Origin: Zygnema cylindricum
Taxonomy: Eukaryota; Streptophyta; Zygnematophyceae; Zygnematales; Zygnemataceae
Reading direction: 5' to 3'
DNA: 64,000 nt
Assembly: GCA_037447655.1 (NCBI GenBank)
Contig: JBBHKE010002056.1
Location: 1-64,000 of the forward strand
The notes below the pieces were generated by a model. It was not told the origin of the DNA and did not search any database. It saw only the letters and a program-made list of their open reading frames with translations. This document shows, piece after piece, positions 43,710 through 54,137 of the stretch (position 1 is the first letter of the stretch; each line of letters starts with the position of its first letter). A program made the translations under genes and the position numbers.

Positions 43710-45782
43710 GCGTTGTGATCCCTCATCTGGAAATGATTCAAAAAAAATCGGAGAGAAAAAAAAGGGAGGAGGTTCTGATTGAAAAAGGTGGGGACCTCCG
43801 AAAAGAGTATAATTTTTTTGAAAGAAACCAAGATACTAGTGAAATTATATGGGCACCACAGCCTCTTATAGATTGCAGAGCTACTCCACTTATGGATATG
43901 CAATTCTGTGTCCCCCATTGGATCACAAAATCCCCCTTCCACAATGAAGCCTCTAGTGAATTTTAAATGGACCCCTTCGCCTAAGAATAACTACAACCTT
44001 GGCAGGCAAAACATGTGATGACTAAACCCGTGTGTAATCTAGACTCCCCTCAACCTACATGAGAAGAAATCTCTTAAAACGCTTAAACATGCGATAGATA
44101 AATCAAGAGGCAAAAATGCCTATTTGTACAAAAGCACTCTGGGAGAGAGGCGGCTACCTACAAAATTGTTAAGTCTTAAAATCATTTCTAAAATCTCTAT
44201 CTACTGTTGTACAGCACCAATCACAAGACTGTACCGTACAAGAGGATACAAGTCCTATGGTACCTTCTGTACAATTAAGGTACGGCATAGCCTTAGTGAG
44301 GACGTCTGTTACATTTGGACTCATCCTAATGCTTCTCAGAGATTTCGCTTTCCACTGATGTCGCGCCCATGTCATCCGATAACGTATCGTCCATAAACCT
44401 TCAAAATCGCTATTGCATGATGTCGGCCTTAATGACAACCGTCCTATCAAATTGATGTATTAACGTCCACCGTTCAAATAAATGTCCGATCCTTTTGTTT
44501 AGTGCGGTATCGGAGTACATATGAAATTCCCACTGTTTCTATGTGAGATTTCACGTAGATCTAGGTAATCGGTTTGATATGCATGTTAGATTTTAAATAA
44601 CTATCAAACCTTATATATCTTAGCACAGATCGTAAACTATAGGACAAAGCTGTTGGTTATTCCGGCGAACCATAGGGACCAAGATCAATTTTTAGCTGGT
44701 CCGTATCTATTTGGTAGTTTCTTCTCAAACTGTCCTCTATCCTCTCTTGCTGCTTAGGGAACTATGGATCTATCTTTTTCTCTCTCTGGTCATCACTGCG
44801 TACAACAAGTATGAAGACCAGGGAGAGAGAGGTTAGAGTATAGCTAACACTTTTATTTTATTCCTTTAAAACAACCCTAGAAAATACAAATAGAAAAACA
44901 CCTATTTCAACAAGATACACCCAATATCCCAGTACGTTTTAGACTGTTACTACCACCGTGGCATGCAATGACTCTGATTAGCCTCACTATTGTGAGGACA
45001 AGACTCTTTTAAATCCAACGCAAAAAGAATTTTCGAATTTGCTCCCTTTAGCAGCTAATGATGGTTGTTAAAAGACTGCTTATTTATACAGATGGCCTTT
45101 GGTAGAGGGCTTCTACAAATACTCTAAGTCTAACTACCTACCCTTAGATCCTGCTCACTTAACCCTCAGCCAATGATAGAACTGTAAAGTGTTGCGATTC
45201 ATGTACAAAATTGACTAACCGCCATATAAATTGTACGGCAACTGTACGACACCACTTAAAACAGTGTACCGTCCATATCCAATGCCATGGATTTGTCAAT
45301 GTCCTCCTCTCACGACCTCTTACGTCTTCCCACGTGTCAATTTGTGGCTATTTCAGCGTAAGCCGCCAAAAGAGCCATTTCGGGCCGTCGGCGCTCACGA
45401 GAACCGTCCATTTTTTTGTTTTTCCTGAAATGTCATCCGTTCGATTTGTCGGCGCGTAGAATGTTCTTTGCGGCCGTGGTACTCTGTCTGTTAAATGGAT
45501 AATATCTCCGTGCACGTGTAAATTATTTATCAAATCATATATTAACATCCATTTTTTTATGACTTAGTAAATAATGCGGACGACGAGGCTGAATGTTGTA
45601 GGACCTAAGATTAAATCCAGGTCGGGTAAACCTTTTTAGCATGATCCATTCTATCTCCCTCTCTCTTAGCGCTAGCTGTCATTGACATCCATGGCTGTTT
45701 CCCTTCATCCGTAGCTTCTATCATGTCGCCGCCCTAAGAACTACAAGTAAGATAGGAATTACATTTTTCCTATCTTTAACAC
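43710..45782 (-). repeat. LTR of element 7, interrupted by a solo LTR
   Basis: The right part (44913-45782) ends CTTTAACA and is followed by a polypurine-tract complement (CTCCCCTTAATTCC). It has a TATAAATA box near 45082-45090 and a leader hairpin CCTCAC/GTGAGG at 44982-44997. The left part (about 43710-43898) carries matching LTR-end words but is diverged. The solo LTR at 43899-44912 sits between them. The left border is uncertain. Confidence 0.6.
43899..44912 (-). repeat. Solo LTR, family of element 1
   Basis: On the minus strand it starts TGTTGAAATAGG and ends GACACAGAATTGCA, with an ATG GGG GAC ACA gag start as in element 1. The flanking pentamers GGATA and AGATA differ at one base, and no internal region is attached, so it is most simply a solo LTR left by LTR-LTR recombination inside another LTR. 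Confidence 0.65.
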
Positions 45783-47245
45783 TCCCCTTAATTCCTAGCC
45801 ACTTTTGAGTTTTAACCCACATTGTTCTCTACAATAATTTAATTTTGGAGATGGGACAGATTTTGTCATGATGTCAGCAATCATCTACCTATCAGGTTTA
45901 TACACCAATTTGATTATTTTATTATTTAATTTTTCTCTCACAAAGCTTAGTGTAATATCCACCGGTTTAGCTTAGAAATAGTGTTTTGGGTTCGCTATGA
46001 TTGCAAATGCTTCTTGATTATCACAAAAGATAATTTGAATACTACTTTTCATAAATCTTATCTCTTGAAGCAAGAATTTTACCCACATTAATTCTTTAAG
46101 AGATGCACACAAGGCCATATTTTCAACCTCCATTGTAGACTGATAAACTACTTTTTGTTGCTTACTACTCCAATAGCAAGCGTTAGTTCCAATCTGCAAA
46201 ACATAACTAGAAGTGGATCTTTTCATAGGTGCATCCCCATAATTAGCATCACTCCAGGTAGTGATGTCAATATCATTCCCCCTTAAATTCAACCATAAAT
46301 CCCGAGTCCCCACAAGATATCTCGTCACCCTCTTAGGTTTCTCTTAGTCTTTCTTTCTAGGATTATTGAGACTTTTACTGAGTACTCCAAGTGCTGCTAC
46401 TATATCCAGTTGGGTACAGTTCATGAAGTTAATCAAAATACCTACAATATGTTTGTAATGAATATTCTCCATATATTCCTTTTCTTCTAGGCTCATCTGA
46501 TCGTCTACAATCATCACACCTTACTCAACATTTCCTTCATTGATTTTCTTTAACTCCATGGGAGTTGTATATCCATTTGCTTTATCCATCTAAAATTTAT
46601 GAAGCATGTTTCCTATCACTTTTTTTTGAGTTAGTCTGGAATTTTTTTTTTTTTTCTCTTTCTAATTTTGTATATTATAATATGTATTTTGCCTCACCTA
46701 GATATTTCATATATGATTTTCAAATCATTTTTCAGCTGATTGATTTTTTCCAAAGACTTACTTATGACAAGTAATTCATCTACATATATTGCAATAAAAA
46801 TCACTCTATTTTCGTCTTTAAACAAGTAAATGGAGTGCTCTGAGCTGATCCAAATGTATCCCAAGTTAGTCAATAACTCATTAAGTTTGATATTCCATTG
46901 ACGTGGGGCTTGTTTTAGTCCGTGTAAGACTTGATCACCCAGCAAACCTTACTCTCCTCTCTTTTCTCCACAAATCCCTCCGATTGCTTATGGATATCTC
47001 CTCTTCTAAATGACCATGGAGGAAAGCAATTTTATGTCCATTTGATGCACCTCCATGTTATCAGCTGCCGCTAAAGTTCGGAGAATGGTGCAAATTTCTC
47101 TTTATATTCTATCCCTTCTTTGTGTCTGTACTGTTTTGCTACTAAACGAGCATTATATCTCTTGATTAGATTATCTGGATTTAATTTTAGCTTAAAAACC
47201 GATTTGCATCCGATCGATTTTTTTCAGTAGGACAATCTACTAATT
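45783..47245 (-). pseudogene. Element 7 pol remnant (RT and RNase H)
   Basis: RNase H at 45972-46328 (T-R-D-L-W-L, S-T-M-E-V-E-N, F-C-D-N-Q). RT fragment at 46694-46945 with L-H-G-L-K-Q-A-P-R-Q-W-N, S-S-E-H-S-I-Y and Y-V-D-E in place of Y-V-D-D, so the active site is lost. The RT start is near 47150-47220. There are many stops. It ends at an inverted junction near 47246. Confidence 0.8.
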
Positions 47246-47795
47246 CCTTGACTAATTCGGAGAGCAAAAATAGGTAATATGGTTGAAAAATTTTCAATAG
47301 AGAAAGCCAATGGATGTATAACTCCTATGGAGTTAAAGAAAATAAATGAAGGCAATGATGAAGGAGGAGTGATTATTTTGAATGATGAGATGATTGAGGG
47401 AGAGAGGGAGTTTATAGAGAGAATTACATACAAGTAGATTGTAGGCAGTCTAATTTACTTCATGAACTGCACTAAGCTTGATTTAGCTATATGAACTACA
47501 CTACGCCCGATTTACCTGCAGCTATTGGAGTATTGAGTGGAAGTATTAACAATCCCTAAAAGAGAGACTAGGATGCAACTAAGAGGGTAATAAGGTATCT
47601 GATTAGGACTCAGGATTCATGGTTTTATCGGTGAGGGGAAAATACTAACATCACCACTTAGAGTGATGCACGTTATGGTGATGTTCTTACCAGAAGATCA
47701 ACTTCTGGATGTATCTTGAAATTAGGGAGAGTGATTGCTGTTGGAGTAGCAAGCAACAAAAGGTCATTGCTCAATCCACAACGGAGGTTGGTCAA
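47246..47795 (+). pseudogene. Copia RT/RNase H remnant in inverted orientation
   Basis: Reads on the + strand: N-G-C-I-T-P-M-E-L-K-K near 47310, I-V-G-S-L-I-Y-F-M-N-C-T near 47440, then RNase H words to about 47790 (a poor match to S-T-M-E-A-E). Stops are frequent. It meets the minus-strand copy head to head near 47246, pointing to an inversion or two elements joined by deletion. Confidence 0.7.
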
Positions 47796-48290
47796 TAACA
47801 CCATTAATTGGCAGGTGGCAGCATCCTATTTCAAGTTGGAGATGGGAGAGATAAAACAATGGCGTCGAAGAGGGCGAATAACTTCTCATTAGTGGTGTCG
47901 TACAAGTGACGTACACATTCCATGATGGTTAGGTACATATTGTATAGTATTTTAGTATACGGTACAGTCCTCCAATCGAAAGATACTTTAATAGATAGGC
48001 GTTGAGATTAGGCAAACTAGGACTTAGGGTACTTTTGAAGTCTTCTCTCCCAGAGGCCATCTGTATAAATCAGCTATCTTTGAACAACCATAGCTTACTG
48101 CTCAGGGGAACAAATTTGGAGAATTTTTTTACGTTCGACTAAGGAGAGACTTATCTTTACACGGGTGAGGTTGGTCAGAGTTTTTGCATATTTAGGTGGT
48201 AGATATTCCTTGATGAACTATTATGGGTCAGGGTTATCCTATAGGCTTTCTTTGAGCTGCTCTTTCCATGGGACTATGGAGTCCATATAA
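47796..48290 (+). repeat. LTR fragment in + orientation
   Basis: Aligns with the reverse complement of the element 7 LTR: TGTATAAAT (48062-48070), then a leader with A-G-C-T-T-A-C-T-G-C words and a GGTGAGG half-hairpin near 48165. The first part of the LTR is diverged and its borders are unclear. Confidence 0.5.
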
Positions 48291-49154
48291 TTTCAATTTT
48301 AGGTACCCGATAATCGATTTATCGCTTCGATATATAGAGGAAATATCACGGTATTTTCCGATATATCTGACCGATATGCTAATGCATTTTGTCGCGATAT
48401 ATCGAAGTTTTTTTCTTGTTTTATTTACTGCAAGTGTTTGTGCCCCCATACAGGTTGTAGGTTGTATTTTTCTGGTTTTCATAATTATTTCTGTAGTTTT
48501 TTTTTGACATTATGCTTGAAAATTATGATTTTTAAATAATAGACAAGTGTTCGTGATGTTGTTGCTAGTGTTAGTCTAAATTACACCACAGTTTTAATAA
48601 CAATAATATTAAATATTCATATTCATGACACTTTTTTGAACATTTTTTAAGCAAACTTTACCGATTAAAGATTTATTAAATCATTTCAAAAACATTTTTG
48701 AGCATATAAATACTGCATTGTTTTTGTGACCATTTTTGGAATTCACCATTTCTCGAACACATTGAAAAATGGCTTGTAAACACTCGTTTGAACTCCAAAA
48801 CAAAATACTAAATTTGATAACAGTATACTTGACATAACATATTTTGACATGTTTTTTGTACCATATTTCGTTACTTTGGCATAAATGTGGATTTATTTAG
48901 TGTTGTTTTATATTTAAATGCAATATAATGCCAATGAAATGAAATATAACTATGTAATGCTTCCTTACTGCAGATTGGTGAAACGAACAGTGCAAAAAAA
49001 TGGCTGCAAAAACGAACATACTGCGATGTGACCAGCGCAGCATGGCAACACGATATCTTTATCGCACACGCTGCTATGGCTGCGATGTAACCACTACAGC
49101 ATGGCAGCATAGCAATGTGATACAGAGAGGACTAAAGGTTTCCAAAAACCAACA
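48291..49154 (-). repeat. Probable LTR of the element E family, diverged
   Basis: The right end is clear: on the minus strand an LTR starts TGTTGGTTTTTGG at 49154 after the polypurine run GGTTTGGAGGAG, matching 22548. The inverted repeat around it (CTAAAGGTTT at 49132, AAACCTTTGG at 49162) parallels that of element E. The left border is not visible; 48.3-48.9 kb is AT-rich with ATATATCG words. Confidence 0.45.
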
Positions 49155-49611
49155 CTCCTCCAAACCTTTGGACTCTCTCAACCGCTATGTCCACGTTTCT
49201 CCCTTCTCCCCTTTTGTTCAACCGTCACCACCGCTTCGGCTAACGTTACCAGTGATTCAAATAATTCCGCACATCCCAAGCAATTAGTACCATTACTCCC
49301 CAATTCGCGGATCCATTCAAACCTCCACAGTAAATCAAGATAGCATTAGAATCTCGTACTGTACCCTCGAAACATTTTGTACACACGAAACGACAAGCCC
49401 TTACGAAACTGACTGTTCAAACCAACACTCCCCCGAAAATTTAGTTTCGTACATCCGAAATAAAATAAAAGCAGAGTAGCTGCTATGAAAGCGAGGTCAA
49501 AGCAGCGCAACTGCGAAACTAATTTTTCAAAAGCAATACTCCCCCGAAAATTTAGTTTCGTGCATCCGGAATAAATTAAAGCATGGTAGCTGCTATGATT
49601 GCGATATCAAA

Positions 49612-49765
49612 GGCATCATAGCAGCATAGCGGCATAGCAGCATAGCAGAATAGCAATATAGCAGCCTAGTAGAATAGCAACATAGCAGCATAGCAAGATA
49701 GCAGCTTAGCAGCATAGCAACATTGCAACATAGCAGCATAGCAGCTTAGCATCGTGGAAGCATAG
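49612..49765. repeat. 8-bp minisatellite (ATAGCAGC)n
   Basis: About 19 imperfect copies of ATAGCAGC within the 3' untranslated region of the element 5 relative. Element 5 has related but non-tandem GCAGC words in the same place. Confidence 0.8.
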
Positions 49766-49970
49766 CAAGTTGTGTTTAATGCCTCCACTGCTCCAGCTCC
49801 TTGCGACCCTCTCTTCCAAAATTTGTCCTTCCTAGACACACCATTGCTTCCGCTGCCTCTTTCTAGGTCTTCAAAATAAAAACTCTATTTTTCAATCAAT
49901 TTTAGAAATGATCAAAAATTCAAAATTCCAATAATATTATTGAATGTTAATGGTAGTCACTTCCTTAAAG

Positions 49971-50300
49971 TTACTTTTCACGCCATCTTTTTTTGACACC
50001 TTTCCGAATACGTTTCCTTCTACTATTCATCATGTGAATTCTACTTCTTTTCTTCGTTTTCTTACTGATTTTTGATGTTTTTTTCATTTTCACAATTTTT
50101 TTTTCTTCTTCCGCATTATAAACTTCTTCAAGTACTCCAATTTTCTGAACAATTCTCCTCTCTCCTTCTTCTTCCGTATTATAAACTTCTTCACTAACTC
50201 CACTTTCTTGAACACCTTTCCTCTCTCTTTCTCTAAGTGTATTAATCTCATCCTGCAAATTAGTTTCAGTTTCAACATCGAAATCCCCTTCATTTCTTCT
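49971..50300 (-). pseudogene. Basic-tail fragment related to element 5 Gag tail
   Basis: About 110 codons, Glu-rich then Lys/Arg-rich, with I-V-Q-K-I-G-V-L-E-E-V-Y where element 5 has T-V-Q-K-I-G-S-K-K-E-V-C, and the same ending pattern K-K-R-W-R-E-K against K-R-R-D-R-E-K. An internal repeat of E-E-V-Y-N-x-E-E-E occurs. The upstream frame runs into the non-LTR element and is not part of this protein. Confidence 0.65.
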
Positions 50301-51622
50301 TAGTAAAACAACGAGTGAGGATTGGGAAAGCCACTTCGGAGTCGTAGAGCTTAGCAAGGTCATCCAAGTGCGAGAGGTCTTTCAATAAAGCATCACTAAC
50401 AACCTGGTTCATAAACGATGGGGTTCCAATAGGAGATCCTAAAGCTTTAATTCCCTCCGTTGAAGACGCAATTCGAAAACCCATTGGGACGGGGTAGTCA
50501 GAAGTTAAGCCTTGGGGGCACCACGGTACACATTTAGATGGCTTTATTGATAAACCGATCTTACAAAGTTGCTCTGCAAAATGTGTGAAGGCAGACAAAA
50601 CTTGGTCTCGGGGACCGACAATATGCGTATCATCCGCAATCGAAGGGAATAATCAACATGGAAAAGCCGCAAAAGAGTCCCGCAATGCTTGAAAGTGAGC
50701 CAACGCAAAGAGGGGTGCCCCTAAAGGATCACCTTGGCGAGTGCCACTCGCAGATTCTAAAGTGGCAACATCACCAAAGGGACCGCCAAGATGAAAGATG
50801 AGGGGGCTTGGACGAGAATAAAAGGCACGCACAAAAGGGAAAATCTGGTTAATCGGCGATGTTGCATGTCTTAATTCTCGAAAGATAGCATTACGGCTAA
50901 CCGTGTTAAATGCGTTGGCAACATCCACTTGAAGGACCACCCAATCCGGATGGCGGTCTAGAAGAGCCTGAAGGCCATGAACAACTGCCTCACAACCCCC
51001 TTTAGTAGCGACTCTAAACTGGTGCGGTGTAAAGTGGTCATGGAAGGCCCCATGAAGTTTAATACACATTGCACGAGCCACCAATCGGTACAGCACTTCT
51101 CCAATAGCAATAGGACGAATGCCGCAGCTGGTTTGGAAACAGCAACGAGACGTGCTGCAGAAAGAAGTGGAATAATATGGTGAGGGACGCCCCCCCGAAC
51201 CACCCTAGAAGCCACTTTAAAGAAAAGGTTAAAACCTTGAGAGGGGGTCTCAAGAGGAAATACATCTCGTAGAAGTTCATAAACCATGCCAGATAGGCCT
51301 CCCGCCGAAAGATGAGGAGACCGAACTAATGCTTTTGTAAATGGGTCTCGCTCTAAGTCGAAAGACTCGACTGGATCATGGACCTCAACGAAAGGAAGGA
51401 TCTCATCACGGGCTGGAGGATGGAGCAAACGCAAAGCTTCAACTGTTGCCACTGAAGACGGAAACGGGGTGAAGGGTCTAATGCCACTGAAGACGGAAAC
51501 GGGGTGAAGGGTCTAAGCGCACGAGCAGCTCGAAAAAACTCTCCAGAACAACCAAGGTGGACCCCCTGATGTAATCTCGTTGTGGAGCTTGGAAGTGAGG
51601 CATAACGCTTAGGAGGGGACAT
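50300..51622 (-). pseudogene. Non-LTR reverse transcriptase, broken
   Basis: Domain order on the minus strand: an N-terminal segment (51353-51622), L-S-A-G-G-L-S-G-M-V-Y near 51300 (the x-G-x-D/S-G pattern before RT), R-L-V-A-V-S-K-P near 51140, motif A VLQVDVANAFNTVSR near 50930, motif B S-G-T-R-Q-G-D-P-L-G-A-P near 50730, motif C I-A-D-D near 50635 and a thumb-like region to 50300. A stop lies between motifs B and C (near 50655), a frame change near 51080, and a 34-bp tandem duplication at 51446-51513. Confidence 0.75.
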
Positions 51623-51849
51623 GGAAAAATCCTATGACACGATCCGTGTGCTCTTGTTGCAATGACTCCCAATCTCCCCTCAAAAATCGTTGGCAACAAG
51701 CCTTTGTCTCATGAGCCCCGCTTGCACCCCGTCTTGTTGGCAAAACCAAAACCCAAAGAGGAAATAGAAGGGGTAAGTGCCATGCCGCGTCGTTGGCGAT
51801 GTCATCAGCCAATAATGCTAAAGGAAATCAAAAAGCCGTTTGGACAGAA

Positions 51850-52134
51850 TCACGAAGATTGCTTGGGATACAAGTGTACAATCGAGGGCGTGGATAGCCC
51901 AAGTGATAACACCCAATCAGTAGGAGATGGTTGTTGACGAACAATTGGTGGAGAAGGCTTGCCCTTGTCGGGGGGCGGGATGCCCTTAAGAGTAAAAGGA
52001 AATGACTTCAAATGCCTCGACAAACCGCCACTCGCCACATATAGCCTTCCACACTGGGGACAAGGCACCCTAGTTGGACTAATATTTGATGGTGGAGGCA
52101 ACAAAGGTGGTTGAGAAAAAGAGATAGGATGCAA
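51850..52134 (-). pseudogene. LINE N-terminal segment with C2H2 zinc finger
   Basis: A Pro/Ser-rich frame with CPQCGRLYVASGGLSRHL, the pattern C-x2-C-x12-H typical of DNA-binding fingers at the start of R2-like and related LINE proteins. It is out of frame with the RT part. Confidence 0.55.
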
Positions 52135-52660
52135 AGGTGGAGAATGCTCTTGAAAATGGGGTGGACAGTAAAGGGCAAGAGGGTCTTTGCTTAAAGGTGG
52201 GGATGAAATAGGGTTTGTAAAACGTATTGTTGGTGTGATATCAGGGGGATGTTCAACCCCACATGGGAGTGTGCAAGGGTTGGGAATGATGGAGGGAACC
52301 GTAGGTGGGGGTAATTTTACAGTGGGGAGGGGGAGAGTGGTGTTCTAGAAGGTGGGCAACAAAGGATTAAAGGTCTCATCTGCGGTGATCAAACGTGGCC
52401 GAGCGAGGTTCCGAAGTAGACGGCGACAGGGAACGTGACGCACGCCGCTTGTGAGGGGGCATAAGAGCAAGAGTCAGTGGAAGGCGAGCGCTTGTGCTGC
52501 TGCGCGTTTGGTGGTAGTTCATAATTCTCTCGGAAAGCTCCCCTCGGTGGATCGTTCTGGGTGGAAGGGTAAAATCTGCCCGCAAAGCTCTCCTTGGTGG
52601 GCCCGAGTAGGTAAAGTAAAAAGGGAAATAAAACAGGCTCCTTGGGTGACAAAAGGAAGA
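52135..52660. other. Region between the LINE remnant and the duplication
   Basis: GC-richer DNA with open frames on both strands but no domain I recognise. It may be the 5' part of the LINE or its leader. Confidence 0.35.
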
Positions 52661-53220
52661 TAGTCGAAAAAACTTGCGGCCGAGAAAAGAATAAAGGAAA
52701 TCGGTCGAAATTGGCAGAAACGATTACAAAAAGACTAGAGAACGCATGGAGCTGATTCGCCCACGAATAGGAAGGTCTTTGAAAATACTCTCTGTAGAGT
52801 ATCTGCACGCCAAATTTGGCGCCAGATACTTGAAGAAAATGAGAAAAAACCTTAAGAGGGTGCCAGATACTTGAAGAAAATGAGAAAAAACCTTAAGAGG
52901 AAATTACGGCTGAAGCTTTTGGAAAAGTGTCATCTAAAAACAATTCCCTCCAGTACGAGCTGCTCTTACGTAATCTTGATGCCTCACTAATTTCACGCCA
53001 AATTGGGCGGCCAAGATGGCAAGAGATGGCCACAAAAAGTAAGAAAGAAATCGGCCGAAACTTGCAGACTCGATTAATGAAAAACGAGAGAGCGGATGGA
53101 AATGATTTGCTAACCAATAGAAAGGTTTTTAATACGTTTTCTTTAAGTACCCGTACGCCAAATTTGTCGCCGGATACACGAAGAGATGGTCAAAAAACCC
53201 TAGCTGGAAGCCATGGCCGA
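52660..53220. repeat. Diverged direct duplication upstream of the PTM-like gene
   Basis: A unit at about 52660-52860 (GGAAATCGGTCGAAA ... AATAGGAAGGTCTTT ... CGCCAAATTTGGCGCC) returns at about 53040-53215 with changes (GAAATCGGCCGAAACTTGCAG ... CGCCAAATTTGTCGCC). Within the first unit a 39-bp segment is repeated exactly in tandem (52821-52859 and 52862-52900). It may be the tandem leader of the LINE or a promoter duplication. Confidence 0.6.
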
Positions 53221-53965
53221 AGCTTCTGGAAGGATCTCACGTCATCCGGAAATTCCGTATGTATTCAGTTTGTCGTAGGCAGTAAACGTCCTTGAAGTAA
53301 CTGTCTATTTCCGTACTTTGCCGTACAGGCGCCAACTGCGGACATTGTTTACAGAAGACTTTTATCCGCTACATATAAGACCTCCTAACTGAGGAAATGC
53401 TTCAACGCCAGGAGAGGCGTCCAAAACGACAAGCTCATTTCTCTTGTTTGAAATGGCTTCGAAACACGCTCTAAAGCTGGCAACGGTACCTGAGATTGTA
53501 CGAACGGTTCCGATAGGACAGGCCGGATGCACGGCCCCACACGTCAAGCTCACCGCATTTAGGGGGTTCTCGATTTTTTGGGCGCGAATATTTTGAAGGA
53601 AAACATGCGACAGGACATTTCCTGCCCATTTGTTTGGCCATCTTCCCCATAACATAAAAAATATGAAAAAAGTAAAAACATGTCGGTCAAACCCTAACAT
53701 GTCGGGTCTAACTGTTGTCTAACTATGTCCATCGGAAGGAATTGGGGCATCGCCCAGTTTGATCTTCCTTTGTTGTTTTATTTTAGAGTAGAACCCGAAT
53801 CACTTTCCGGTAGTGAAACTTGCTGTTGCCACTTTCTCGCAGGGAATCACCAACTACTGTTTATTCTCCGATTCAATAAAACTGCAAACTGGAACCAAAA
53901 ACCGGTCCTAGACCTTTCTCGGCTTCAGTCAGTTTCTGAGTCCATGAGAAACGCTGCGGATTGAG
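53221..53965. other. 5' flank of the PTM-like gene
   Basis: Likely holds the promoter and 5' untranslated region. No convincing TATA box was fixed; CTACATATAAGAC near 53370 is a candidate. A minus-strand open frame at 53362-53700 is not supported by any domain. Confidence 0.4.
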
Positions 53966-54137
53966 ATGGATTTTGAAGACTATGTGGAGTTGGGTGGTAG
54001 ATATGCTTTTGGAGGTTTAGGTTCAAAGGATTTCCGGGGTCGTGTACAATCATGTAGTAGGGTTCATGGATTCTTTCGAATAGTTTGCAACCTTAATGAC
54101 GAGAAGGACGTAGGATTGCCTGAAATTCTGAAGGATT
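53966..54137 (+). CDS. Exon 1: Tudor/Agenet-like N-terminal domain
   Basis: Encodes 57 codons beginning M-D-F-E-D-Y-V-E-L-G-G-R and containing F-R-G-R-V-Q-S-C and G-F-F-R-I-V, the pattern of the short barrel domain at the start of PTM proteins. The chosen donor is GTAAAG at 54138; without it the frame stops at 54146. One base is carried into the next exon. Confidence 0.65.

Larger units (their letters stand above)
49155..50300 (-). mobile_element. Relative(s) of the gag-only element 5, truncated
   Basis: Minus strand: a basic-tail reading frame (to 49971), then a GCAGC-rich untranslated region, then two polypurine/LTR-start junctions (49428-49445 and 49539-49556) of the element 5 type (TTTTCGGGGGAG then TGTTG or TATTG). 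The body is cut at about 50300 by or into the non-LTR element. It shows the gag-only family has several, diverged copies. Confidence 0.6.
50300..52134 (-). mobile_element. Non-LTR retrotransposon (LINE) remnant
   Basis: A minus-strand remnant with an N-terminal C2H2 zinc finger and a reverse transcriptase. The order zinc finger then RT without a visible upstream apurinic endonuclease recalls R2-type site-specific LINEs, but the restriction-like endonuclease that would follow RT is not present because the element is cut at about 50300. The clade assignment is tentative. GC content is higher than in the copia elements around it. Confidence 0.65.

Noticed and set aside
43685-43942. Minus-strand frame beginning M-G-D-T-E-L like a gag start
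   Set aside because: The first codons are the end of the solo LTR; the DNA beyond it is the host LTR, not a primer site or gag.
53362-53700. 112-codon minus-strand open frame upstream of the PTM-like gene
   Set aside because: No domain, no ATG-context or splice evidence, and it lies in the likely promoter/5' untranslated region; length alone is not enough.
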